DNA of 64,000 bases from Brugia malayi (lineage: Eukaryota; Nematoda; Chromadorea; Rhabditida; Onchocercidae): the NCBI RefSeq assembly GCF_000002995.4, contig NW_025062475.1:11288187-11352186 (forward strand), read 5' to 3'. Numbering within the stretch: the stretch's first letter is position 1; every line of letters starts with the position of its first letter. Made by a program: the position numbers and the translations under genes. Under the pieces are notes generated by a model. The model had not been told where the DNA came from, did no database searches, and saw only the letters and a list, made by a program, of their open reading frames with translations. This document shows, piece after piece, positions 36,145 through 48,474 of the stretch.

Positions 36145-37182
36145 TCTTGCAAATGCTCGCAAATAAATTTCCGAATGTAAATGGTTGGAATCAAAATGAA
36201 AAACAAGTTCCTACAATCAGTTTTTTAAAGCAAGCATATCCAATCTCAAATAATCCATTGACATTATGACCTTTCAGAGATAAGGCAACTAAAATCAAGC
36301 AACCTGAATCAAAAAAAGGTAGCATAACAGTCATTTCACGAATTTATAACATTATCCTTAACATTAATTTGAAAACAACTAGCCAAAAGTTGAGAAAGAG
36401 CAATTTTGACATTGTCATCTTCTAATGATGTTTTTACCACTATTATCTTCTAATAATATTTTATCTCTGCATACCAATATAGAGCAACTAACTAAATCGA
36501 ATAAAAGAGATAAAGACATGGAATGAACTAATAGCACATTCCTTCCTCATTTCTCATTTATACGCCTTTCATGAGAAATCACTAGCATATCTCGCAATTT
36601 TCATTATTCATAATTTTACTTAATTTCCAATTTCATTTAAAGTTTTGAATTCTGAAGTGCTATCCCAAGTCAATTTAAATCTAATTACGGTTCACTTCAA
36701 ATATGCCCTCGTTTCATTGCAATGCAAGATGTCTTCAATACGTGACCTATGAATGATATAGACATGATTTGCAGATGGTGTCACGTGATACATCTGTATA
36801 TGTACACGTCAGACGAAACGGGCAGGACGTCTCCTCACGTCCCCACGTATCCCTCACAGAACGTGTTAAGCAATTCACGCGGAAAGCTAGCCACACCCAC
36901 AGAACAAGCCATCATTCTAGAACTACATTCAACTTTAGTAGCTTAATGTATCTAAAATGTTGAATGGCCGTACGGTAATTGATGGATGGTGAATTGCCCG
37001 TTTGTATTGCTGGATGAAAATTAGTAAGTATTATTACTTCTTTAGTGTGTAAGAAACTTCTGGGGCAATTACGGGTTATGACGTTTCCCTTACTTTCATA
37101 TATAGATTAGATGCTATATCTCTATGGTATTCATCCAATATTTTTTTAGCAAAGCTTTCTACAGCTTTACAGGTTAAAAATA
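36145..37182. promoter_or_regulatory. divergent promoter with a cluster of ACGT motifs
   Basis: The 1.04 kb between the start codons of the SWIB gene (-) and the eIF2B alpha gene (+). At 36,783-36,864 there are six ACGT cores in 82 bases, including GTCACGTGAT at 36,780-36,789, one base off the CLEAR/TFEB-type GTCACGTGAC. There is also a GGACGTC and a CCCACGT. The rest is ordinary AT-rich DNA. ACGT cores are typical of bHLH-ZIP or bZIP factor sites. The factor and function are inferred. Confidence 0.5.
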
Positions 37183-39399
37183 ATGGAACTGGATATCGCC
37201 AAGCACTTTCAACAGTTATTAAATGGCAATGAAAACTTAAAATCGACAGGTCAAGCAGCTATTGAAACGTTAATGCGATGCATTGAGATTTCTAAAGGTT
37301 TCTTTTTTTTTCAGTCATTTTGTTTTAATTTGCTTTCTCTTATTCATGGATTTGCTTTATTCCTTCGAGAAGAGACAAAAATATGCTTTAAATTTTAGCA
37401 AAAACGGTAAATGAACTGACAGATGAATTGAGGAATGCAGTGGTTGCTATGTCAACAACTGACCATAGTATACCATCTATTCGAAGTGCTAGCGAATTAT
37501 TTTTAAGGTTTGGTTTAACAAATGGTAATCGTAATCAGCCTTATAAAATGTTTTTCTTGAAGCTTTTCTTTAATGTGATTAACAGTGGGGATAGGATGGA
37601 CATAATATGCTGTGTGCGATGCAGAATGAAAAAAATGCTTTCAGAAAGTTTACAAGTAGATTAAATCAGATATGAAATGCATTTCTTCTTATTAAATTAG
37701 CACCAGTAGTTATAGGTTTATATCACTTGCTACACCTGAAGAGAATGCACAGGAATTTAGTATTTTAATGCGTAAATACAAGGAGCGCGGAAATATTTTT
37801 ATTGAGCGAGTTGAACTGAGCAAAACGCTGATAGCTTGTTTTGCAGTGCCTTTTATTCGAAACAGTATGGTAACTTTCTTATCAAATAATTTATTCTTTA
37901 TCTTCCATTTACTTTAAATATGTTTTCGGATTGGTAACTATTAGTACCATCTCGTCGAAATCTTTTGTTCTGTCTTTGGTCGGGTTTAAAATGACGAAAA
38001 GTTTAAAACTCTACTATTTTTATGACTAAACTAAATCTAATGAAGGAGGAGGAAAACTTTAAAATTCTACAAGTTATTAAAATTACTACTGCTCAATATT
38101 GAAAATCTTAAATTTTTAGCGCATACTTACCCATTCATACAGTAAGGTTGTATTGGAAGTGTTGTTACATGCTAGGAGAAATGGCGTTAATGCACATGTT
38201 TTCGTTACAGAATCTTGCCCAGATAAATCAGGTAGTTTTGTTTTTTTTTTTTTTTTTTTCTAGCAATTCTTCCAGAGTTTGTAGTTTATTTTTATTCATG
38301 TTTGATGGACATTGCGTTAGCTTGCTCTTTAATCATTACAAATTGTGTGATATAAACTTCTGTCGAACTAACAGGTGATCTTCAGGTAATGTTATGATTA
38401 AAGCATTAAAAGATGCTGGAATTCACTGCACATTAATATTGGACGCCGGAGTTGGGTATACTTTAATTCATGACATTTAAATAGTTGGATATTCGTTTCT
38501 TTTGGATGTAATTTGCGTTATTCTTTTGTTAATAAATATAAACGTAGCGGTGTAACTATCAAAATATTGTCTCTTATAACTGAAAATAAAGATCAGGAAT
38601 GCTGAGACTGATAATTTGATATGCAGTATTTGAGATCATAGTACTTACTATTCTTTATTCTAATTAAAACTATCATGATTTATTTTCTTGGCCCTACAGA
38701 AACTCCTTACGCTGGGTAGGAAAATTGAGTGTAGTTCATTAACAAATCTTAGAATACTATATTTTCTAAAAGTTAATGGTTCTTTATTCCAGTAGAATGT
38801 TGTAGATATATAATGGAAACAATTGATTTGGTAATGGTTGGTGCAGAAGGTGTTATGGAAACTGGTGGTATCATAAACAAAATTGGTACACATCCGTTGG
38901 CAGTATGCGCGAAAGCAATGCATAAACCATTTTTTGTTATGGCGGAAAGTATCAAATTTGTGAAGGAATATCCTTTAAATCAGAATGATATACCTATTGA
39001 ATTCAAGGTTTGACTTATTTTTCTTTTTTGTTAATCATTTCCCTAGTCGTTCTAGAGAAATTTTATTGTTAATTTTTTTCATTGATTGTGTTTTTTCTTG
39101 TGAAGGAAGGCTATAAGTTATCAAATATTTGTTTAGATTTTTTTGATTTTTTCGGATTATCTATTCCGACGAAAAATGGTACAAATCTTCACCATTCGTT
39201 TAAAGTTTGAATTAAGTGTTAATGTAATCTTCAGTATGCGGCTTCAACTTTGACAAAACATAAGTTTGACGGTGATTTTTCAAGTGAGCATCCACTTGTC
39301 GACTATACTCCACCACAATATATAAATTTGCTTTTCACCAATCTTGGTATTTTGACACCTGCGGCTGTTGGTGATGAACTTATTAAACTATATGTATAA
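37183..39399 (+). CDS. EIF2B1: translation initiation factor eIF2B subunit alpha
   Basis: Regulatory subunit of eIF2B, the guanine-nucleotide exchange factor for eIF2. The alpha subunit dimer bridges the complex and senses phosphorylated eIF2 in the cytosol. Exons: 37183-37297, 37399-37507, 37716-37869, 38120-38231, 38386-38455, 38806-39007, 39235-39399. They are phase-consistent, giving 308 residues against 305 in human. Family signatures are clear: [81 protein letters not shown], and the C-terminal motif [21 protein letters not shown]. The 3' splice sites of exons 3 and 6 are chosen for frame and homology, since nearby AGs would break the frame. A CTTTACAG before the ATG is a possible spliced-leader acceptor. 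It is transcribed divergently from the SWIB gene. Confidence 0.95.
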
Positions 39400-41436
39400 T
39401 GTGGTATAATGTGGTTATTTTTATTGCCAACTAGGAAATTTTTCTCTCAATTCTTATGAGTTACAAAAGCATATCTTATCAAATTTTCTAATAGTTCTCT
39501 TGGAATAGGAGCATCGTTTTTGCTGTTAATACATTTTACGTTCCTGATCCATTTCACTCTTAATTATTCGGCATGTCAAATTCAGTGATGATTTTTTTTT
39601 CCTGATGAAAAGGAATTTTGAAATAATCACTAATTTTCATCAATAGATTTCTATCCCTTCGGTTCGATTTTAATAAAGAATTGTAATTTTGTTACTTTAG
39701 TAATTAAAGCATCGTGTTAAGTAATTGACTTGAAATGAAACAACTAAGTTAATAGCAGAAGCAGTCAAAACGGCTAAATCAAATGCAAATGTGTAAAAAT
39801 CCGTTAAGCGAATGTTTTTTTTTATAATCAAATCCGATCAGAGTTTGCCTTCTAGCAATAAGTAAACCTTTTTATGAGAAAAACCGTTTATATACATAGT
39901 AAAAGAACTACTACTTAGGAAAGCCGATGATCAATGAAAAGCAATATTATGCAGGAATGTATGCAAATTGTTGTTTCATCCTTACCACTTCTTATATATG
40001 TATATTTGTGTATAGTGGTTTACGTTTTTTAAGCGTTTATACAGATCTCCTACCGTTTTTGTTTATGAGACCTGCATTTTTCATTCATAAATGCTATATT
40101 TGTTGATACAGATAAAAGAAATCCTTAAATGATTATTTTTCTAAAACATAACACTGAACAGCTCAAGTTCATCAAGCAGTATTTATCAAAATCACACATT
40201 AATGGTTTATTCGTTTAAATTGCTTATCCTGATGAAAAAGAATCATGAAATACTCACTTTAAAAAGACGCATTCGATTGTGTGTTTGGAGAGATGTTCTT
40301 AATATGTTATGAAGTAGGAAGCATAGTTCAAGCAATAGGTGATCGAAACATTCATTTTAAAAAAGCAACTTTTCTTGTTATTCACATGGTTAACTTTAAT
40401 TCCTACACGGAAAAATTAATTGGACATTTGGCACGGCTGTGGTATCTTTGGAAGTGAATCTAGGCATAAGTTCGATATAACGATCAGTTGAAATGTGTTC
40501 CTTTTGCTGCACTGCATGGTTTATTCGACAGCCACAGAAAGGTGGCTGAACATTTGATCCTTGGTGCTAGTAATTTTTCGAGTCACTGCATTACTTTTAT
40601 ATTATTATGAAAGGAATTTTGTGATATTATGCCACGATGAAAAATTAGTGACTTAAATTGACGACCTGAAACATGGCTCAAATTACAACGTTCCCTATCG
40701 GAGTAAATGATTCGGATGTCTAGCTTTCTTAATTTACAAAAGTCAGTTTTTCCGGATAACCGTTCCTTTTTTTTATAATCAATTCTTCCATTACTCTAAT
40801 CATCCTCTCTTTCCAGTTCAATCGCTTAATTTATTTCGATGTGAACCAACAATAAGGACAATTGATTGGCTTGGTGGATTTCAAAAATATAATCCTTGAA
40901 TTACCAGTACTACTTTTTTCGAATTGAATTAACAGAAAACGGAAATGTTAAACTGATGTCGATTATAAAAAAAAAAGTAGCGTACCTGTTAGATGATGTG
41001 GTAGAGGTGTACTTTTCATTTTCCTTTATGAACAATCGCCAATAAACTATTAAAATGGAATACACAGTAAACATAAAACGAGAAACAAACAAATAAATAA
41101 TGCAAAGAAATGAGAAACGAAACGAATGTGTTGCAAGGAATTTTAGATTAAAACTTTATCAAGTAGCAAAATATCTGAAATGACGAAAAATTTTGAATGT
41201 CAAGCTTCCTTAAAGACTGATGAGTAAACAAAACCACTGTTGTTGCTTTTTCGAAAAAAAAAGTTTAACTTGAAAGTCTTGAAGCTTAATCTAGTATGAT
41301 GGAAAGTCAACAAAAAAGAATAATGAGCAAATGGTGCAATCACATTCCTTTTTTATCCACCCTAATTAATTCTTTGCTAAGGAAAAAACAATATGGTTTC
41401 TTGCATATGACTTTTAAGTGAACTAAGCCAAACTGT
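39400..41436. other. intergenic AT-rich DNA after eIF2B alpha
   Basis: Contains a candidate AATAAA at 39,672-39,677 for the upstream gene. No coding frame with protein-like composition is seen on either strand. Confidence 0.6.
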
Positions 41437-41893
41437 AACAATTCTCATGGATCTAATATACTCAGCTAACTTTTCAAATATTTTCACTCCCACGGAATTT
41501 GGAAATTTAATGATACAGTACAAAAACCGTAGAAGTTATCATTTAAAGCGTTTCAATGATTTTAAATATAAGACAAACAATTAATTTAGTCATATTAATT
41601 AAATACTTTTTAGTTCAGTTGTCGTACCTTTTTGGAAGAGTAAACTGTCAAAGCAATCTCTACAGAGTAGTCTAAATTAACGCTAATAAAAGTACCTGCA
41701 ATAAGTAAGAATTTGAAATCCGTTTTGAAAATTTTTCCTGAAGAAATTCATTTACGCTTAGGATTGCTTAGATATTTAAAATCATTGAAATGCTTTAAAT
41801 GATAATTTCTACGGTTTTTGTACTGTTCCAAATTCCGAGGGAGTGAAAATATTTGAAAAGTTAGCTAAGTATATTAGATCCATGAGAATTGTT
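41437..41893. repeat. fold-back inverted repeat with 202-base loop
   Basis: The left arm at 41,437-41,569 is matched by the reverse complement of 41,772-41,893. Only a few substitutions and one 11-base insertion in the left arm separate them. Both outer ends begin AACAATTCTCATGGATCTAA on the strand reading inwards. The loop (41,570-41,771) has no coding frame. It may be a foldback/MITE-like element or a source of hairpin RNA. I see no clear target-site duplication. Confidence 0.85.
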
Positions 41894-42250
41894 ATTTCTT
41901 CATCTTTTTGATTTCTCTTTTTTCTCCTTTTTGACCGCACCACAGTAACTCTTTCTCTTGTGCTGCACGCAAGTAAGTCAACAGAGGGATCGATCAATTT
42001 GCCCTCTTGCACAAAACTGACTCTTCTAGTGGTGCATGACAAATGCGCTCCTATGGAGTGTGTATAAGGACGAGACCTAGCAATTGTCACGTCTCTCTTC
42101 CACTCCTCAACCTGACAAGACCGCCCCGCTAAGACTATACATGCAAATTTTGAATGAGATAATACTTGTTTGCGTGTTATATCGTTGTTATGCAAGAATT
42201 GTGCGAGAATAAATAATACAGTATGTAGAATATTTTGTATCATTGAAACG
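41894..42250. other. GC-rich island with LTR-like promoter and polyA signals
   Basis: A sharp rise in G+C directly after the fold-back repeat. On the + strand a TATAAGG at about 42,063 is followed 150 bases later by AATAAATAA at about 42,211, an arrangement like the U3-R-U5 of a solo LTR. On the - strand a 144-codon open frame spans 41,809-42,243 and runs into the right arm of the inverted repeat. Its product is not recognised. No bounding TG...CA with target-site duplication was found, so the LTR reading is only a possibility. A structured non-coding RNA gene is another. Confidence 0.3.
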
Positions 42251-42630
42251 ACTGTGGATTTGCAGAAAACCTGAATTCTTTCTTCCTGTCAATTCCAGAA
42301 AAATAATTTCATATCATTTAGACAACGACGGACCTATGCTGATTTATGGGTTTATAAATGATTGTAAGTTTAGACTGCAAATGACTAAACGTATGCAACC
42401 TTTTTCTTCTCAAAATCTGAAAAAAACAAATATGAAATATTTAAAGAGACTAATTTGCATAAATTCATTTGTCATATTTATTTCATTAGAAATCAAATTA
42501 TCAAAACAACAAAATGCTTCGCTTGTGCAGTTCTAAACAAAATGTTGCAGATGATTATTTACCGATGAAGAGGATAAAAATATCTCAGATTTGTTGGTAT
42601 TTTTGAACTTATTCAATCAAAGCCATTTTC

Positions 42631-42930
42631 CAACCTGAATCTTCACTTCATATCTATTTCCAACCTGAATCTTCACTTCATATCTATTTCCAACCTGAAT
42701 CTTCACTTCATATCTATTTCCAACCTGAATCTTCACTTCATATCTATTTCCAACCTGAATCTTCACTTCATATCTATTTCCAACCTGAATCTTCACTTCA
42801 TATCTATTTCCAACCTGAATCTTCACTTCATATCTATTTCCAACCTGAATCTTCACTTCATATCTATTTCCAACCTGAATCTTCACTTCATATCTATTTC
42901 CAACCTGAATCTTCACTTCATATCTATTTT
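42631..42930. repeat. minisatellite, 30-bp unit x 10, nearly perfect
   Basis: Ten head-to-tail copies of a 30-base unit beginning CAACCTGAATCTTCACTTCA. Nine are identical and the last differs at its final base. Because the unit is a multiple of three, the - strand stays open throughout and would encode a decapeptide repeat (KIQVGNRYEV). Flanks give no convincing exon, so coding is not supported. Confidence 0.97.
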
Positions 42931-43428
42931 TTCTTTCATTCGTTACATCAATATTACTTCATTTTGTTTGCATATTAAATTTCCTTTCGACATTCTACAT
43001 CATCTTTTCCCTTTTTTTTCAACTTATTTCTAAGCCAATTCTTCCATTCTCTATAGTAACAGATTTATTAATCAGCTATAGAGAATTTACTGATTTATTC
43101 GATAGCTCAAGAACTTTAAATATAAGTTGGAAAATAAGATCAATTTTAAAATTTACATTTCGAATACAATGAATAAAGAAGAGATGTAGCTGAAGGAACA
43201 ATTCAGGTAAGCATTCAATTTTTTCAAATTTCCATGAAGTAATCAACTCTTCTATCAGCACGAGAAATTGATTTTATCATCTAAGAAAAGGGTAACCGTT
43301 TGAAAATAATCATTTGAAGACGAAAAAGGAACGTGCTATCATAAGAAAATAACACATTGATCCAAAGTATCACTGGAAAAATACTGATATTCCGCGAATT
43401 GTGTTCTACGGTATTAAATAAAAGGTAG

Positions 43429-43472
<44 letters not shown>

Positions 43473-46204
43473 ACTGTTGAAAGAAAAGAATGAATAAATT
43501 GATCATCTTTATAATCTGTATTTTATGAATGAAGTGATATTAAACAAAATAAGAATTATTGTATCAGAAAATATAAAATGATGTAGAACAATAAATCAAT
43601 AAATGGCGTTGAAATGAGTTAAGCATTTTGTGTGTTCTTTTTTTTTTTACAGTTAAAGATGAAAGCTATCATTGTGATGAATGTGATCAGCGTAATCAAT
43701 GTGGTACATGATTAAGCGTATACGAACAAAGAAATGGGAATAACCGAAATGCGAATTAAACCGAAAACGAAATTCGGGAAAGCATGATGAAGAGGTAATT
43801 CCACCATATTATCTTCATAGATTGCAAATGATTATTAAATGAAATTAAACAAGATAAATCGAAGTGATTAGTCAATGACTGATAGAAAAACTACATATTT
43901 AACTGGTGGATAAATCTGTTAATGTTTCAGTTATGATTAATATGCGACAAATATCAATACAGAGAAGTAGGATTTGCTTTTTACAGAATGAATTAGTAAT
44001 CTAAATGTAAAAAAAAAAAAAAAAAAAAATTAATAATTTTTTGATCAGTTTATTGTCAGTTTCATTTAAATCATTAACAGGTTTATATCATTAATAAAAT
44101 AGACCTGGAATATATTCAGGTTATTGCCACAAAATGCTTTTTAATGATAGATCATTTATGCAAATCAGGTAATATAAGCTTATATCATATCATGTAAAGT
44201 TTGACTTTTTGGACAAGATAAAATTGAATATAGATGGTATAATGAAAGTTATATTTAAGAATTTTCAAAAAATAAAAAAGCAGGATATTTGAAGGATAGT
44301 GTTTGAATGAACTTTTGGATAGTCTTTTAATCATTTATTTTGATCAGTTTATTATTCTGTTTACATCGAGTCAAAATTATTTTAAAAGAAGTCACATTTA
44401 ATTTTTTTTTTCAATTTTTGAAATAAATTACGTAACATATTTCAAAACACTAAAAAAAATTGAAAAATTTTAAAAAGAATTTAAGATTTCAAATCAAAAA
44501 AGTCATAGCTGTAAATTAGGAAGAAGCTTATAATGTTTAAGTGGTACATTTGTCAATTTTACAAATCAGAAAATACCGGAAGAAAAACTAACTACCATTA
44601 TTGGCATCCAAAATGTGACAGCACAATTCTTTAATATGCCCAAAATAATTTTTTGCTTTTTTTTTTTCGAAAAAAATTTGAAAAAAAAAACTTAAACTTT
44701 TAAAGTATTCAAATTTTATGTGATAATTAAAATTATTTTATTTATTAAATTGTTTCATCTGTAGCTAAAATAATTACGGCAGAATAATCCAGAACTCGAT
44801 GATTAATTAGGAATGTAATCAGTAGAAGACAACTGCTAAGTTGAACACTGATTAAACTCAAACATTATATGATTTCATTTTTCATTCAAAAAATATATTT
44901 TAAGAGAGGACCTCTATTTTATTATATATTTGTCATATTTATCATGATCGATCCATAGAAATATTTTTTGTCACATTTGTTAATTTTGGGCAAATAAATG
45001 TCAGGCCAGTTGCTCCATTACATTTATGCTAAAACTTTTTTTCTTTCACGACATGTGGTACTTGAATTAATTTAAGAATTTAGGGAATCAAGAATGTTAG
45101 AATTAAACAATATTAGGAACAATTGATATAGTATTTGCTGTCTTTTTATTCAAAAATTTTAAATTGCAGACATACTGATTATCTCAAATCTCTTATTAAT
45201 ACACCAGTTCTAATTTTAATCCACAAGTACCTGTGATTATGTATTTAAACTTAAATTTCACAGCTATTAAATTTTTAAACTTCAAGCATATGATGTTTGA
45301 TTTTCATAAAAATTAAATATCACATTTAAGCTGATGAAAATCACAATTTTTAAAATGTCACCTGTAACATTATTTATTTAAGTACAATTTCTCCCAGTAG
45401 TGAATGATTATCAGATAATCACTGCTTACTACACTCATAAACTGTAACTGAAACAGTTGGCGTCATAAAATACGAACACCAACTTCAATTGTCATCCTAC
45501 AGAATCCCATATTTCGCTATTTCAATTATTTCAACAGCTGGTAGTATTCCTATTGCACTTATGTGTATTACAGTACTGTGATAATTTTCTACTGCCAAAA
45601 TTTCCGTTTGCAAAATTCTATGGTTTATTAAGAACATTCTCAAGGTTCATATAAACAAAACTTGCAATGAACATTACTGAACCTTTCAAAGATCGAACAT
45701 GAAATTCCAAAAAAAATTTAAAACTTCTAGGAAATCTAGAAAAAGCACTAAAAGAAAGGGTCCGTAACATAGCATAACAACAGATAACAATGAATCATTG
45801 CAATGGATGCTTATGAAAAAGTCGAGGAAATAAAAGTTTAAAATATGCAAATATCATATACGTGAAAATAGCTATATCCACAGTGACATTTAAAAATATT
45901 GTACAAGAATCTTCATTCAACTAAAATATTACTCAACAGAATAAAAAGTATAAAATATTACACAATTATGATGAAAGTATGAGTGTATTGTAAGATGCAA
46001 GCATTGAGAAAACAAATCGATACTTACAATTAGAAAAATTAATATAATTTGAACTCTGAAGACAGTAAAGTGAATAGCACCAGTAAAATATAAAAAGCTA
46101 ACCTGAAATCAAATTTGAGTCTTAAATTCCTAATTTTTATGCATAGCTTTTAGCAGCGACACAACAAATCATATAAATTATTAAGCCGTTTTAAATTAAT
46201 TAAT
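42931..46204. other. intergenic AT-rich DNA
   Basis: Holds a (GA)n microsatellite at about 43,432-43,468 and a long A run at about 44,009-44,029. No supported gene on either strand. Confidence 0.6.
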
Positions 46205-48474
46205 TTACATAGCATTTTTACGTCGCATTTCTCTTAATATACATACATTTGTTTCCTGGCACTTCCTTAAATTGAAATCGGTTATGCCTAAAGTTAACGG
46301 TTGCTGCTTTTGAAAGTAATCTAAGCCTCGGCCAATGCGATAAGTCCAACCATTGTCAAATCTGAAAGGAAAAGTGATTTCAGTTCAACAGAGATTACTT
46401 CCGGATGGTAACATGAAAATTCGAAAGTGGCTAGCTTTCATGATCTAAATTCTAAATGCCACGGAATAATCATAATGGACCATGAAAAAATGCATTAACT
46501 GAAAAATATCTTTTTCAAAATAGTCCCGTTATAACTTACAAATAAGACAACCCTTTTGCAATTAATGAAAAAAATTCGAAATACTGGGTTTTGTGCCTAA
46601 AACACACATAAAAGTACGACCTAATTTCTCGATCATGCATGGTACCGCTACATTTCACTTTCAAAACTACATTTCGTAACATAAGATCAATCCTCAGCTG
46701 CCCCAACTGTAGCCACAGCTCGTGCAAAGCAGTTTGTTCTGCCTGCGTACAAAGCACAATTTCACGAAGATTAGGTGCTCCTGATACCAACAACTCGCAA
46801 AATGCAACTAAGTTTGTAATCTAAAATGAGGAAATTTTATAATCTTTCTCTAATAACAGAGCCAAACTACCGCTTAATAAAAAAATGTTATGTTATGAGA
46901 ACTACCAAGTCTAATCTCACAATTCGATTCACTACAGCATGTGATCTAAAGTCACTGAAAAGATACTTTTGTATATATAGTTAGAACGATGAAAAGCTAT
47001 TTCAAAATAAAAACAAACTAAATTGTAAGCAAAGGCAGCAAATATTTCAAATTCTTGTAAACAATGTTCAAATCAAAACAACTGAGGAGAAAAAAAGTTG
47101 AAATGTTGAATAAAGTTTTGAAATTTTTGATTTTTTGAAAAAATTTTTGATAAATTTTTTGGCTATCCAATAGTAACATTTCTATAACCAAAACCTGTGA
47201 TTTATTTCGCAAATACGGTTCATCAACGATAACCGACTTCAACCGCTCATCGATGCCATCACTGAAGATTGTATCATAACCAAAACCCGTAGTACCATCT
47301 TTGATTCGAAATTCCTTGACTAATTTTAAATTAAATTGCTTCCGTTCTAATAGATTGTCTGATGCTTCAGCTTCAGCGAATACAGCACCCAAATTAAAGC
47401 TACCTGAGGAAAAAATTATTGGATAAGCTGACTGCATAATATCTCTATCCTAAAAGCAGAATAACAAGAGCTGATCTCTAAAAATGGGCAATAAAAGTTC
47501 TTTTCATTATAAAATTATAAATGTATATTTACGAACTTTATAATTACGAAGACATGTAATTATAAAATGTCCACGTAACAAGCATGAAATCAGGAATTTG
47601 ATAGAACATAAATGTAAGTTGACCTAAACTGATTAATAGACTAAACAAAGAAAAACAGAATACCGATAGGCTGTCGTTTTTTAGTTGTGTCATTTTCTAT
47701 CTGAGCATTGCTCTCACATGATGCTTCAGATGTGCATTCAGATATTTGTTCAACATCTTTGAGATCTTCAAAAAACAATCATTTAATAATGGATAAAAAG
47801 AATTAATTCAGCCCATATCTTGTTTAGGTTTAAGATTACTAGAAATACGGTTTTATCTAACGATGAATGATAATGGGCAATAAATCAATAAAGACAATGA
47901 TATATAACAAGTATGTTTAACATGAAAGTGAAAAAGTAGGTACCATTAAAGTTTTGGTCTTGTTGAGAATTTGTTTTGAAACTTTTATTGCTCAATCTTT
48001 CGTAGATGGATGAATACTCATGACATCAGAAATACTACCTTATTCAATTCACTTAACAACACCCAACTGTTCAGTTAAATTATTTTCCAAATAATCTGTT
48101 TGAAAAATTACGTCTAAATTAATTAACACTGCATAAATATATCCTAAGTCTGCTCGATACTATCATGATAAAATGAAATTCACTTAAAAGAATATCCATG
48201 CATAACATATGGACTAAAATTTCCATAAAGTTATGCTGAATGCCATGACTGTGCCTTACAGTACTCTCTTAAGGAAAATACAAATAACAAACATTAGAAT
48301 AATCTAACCATTAGTAAAAGTTGTACATTGCGACTCATTACTGATACCATCAGCTATCGTTGGTCTATCTTTCCTACAATCCATAAAAACCCTCCAAAAG
48401 GGTAATCCACCACCGCGATTCCGATCATTTGAGGCGTTGCAATTTTGAAATAAATAATGTGTCTCCATGGACAT
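46205..48474 (-). CDS. MITD1: MITD1-type protein (MIT C-terminal, PLD-like domain) lacking a visible MIT domain
   Basis: Exons in order: 48474-48309, 47765-47664, 47403-47195, 46820-46621, 46361-46205. They are phase-consistent and give 277 residues. The second half matches the C-terminal domain of MITD1, which has a phospholipase-D-like fold, binds membranes and works with ESCRT-III in cytokinetic abscission. Visible are DGIDERLKSVIVDEPYLRNK, LVAFCELLVSGAPNLREIVL, the hallmark [22 protein letters not shown], and GITDFNLRKCQETNV near the end. Human MITD1 is 249 residues with an N-terminal MIT three-helix domain. Here residues 1-100 are instead polar and low in helix-forming repeats (NRGGGLPFWRVFMDCRKDR), and I see no MIT domain. 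An in-frame TAA precedes the first ATG, so the start looks real unless an upstream exon exists. It is divergent from LAMTOR5. Confidence 0.85.

Noticed and set aside
42131..42140. AAGACTATAC, like the start of U3 snoRNA
   Set aside because: The following bases do not match U3 box A, so the match is chance.
42631..42930. Possible CRISPR array from the 30-bp repeats
   Set aside because: Copies abut directly with no spacers, and the genome is eukaryotic. It is a minisatellite.
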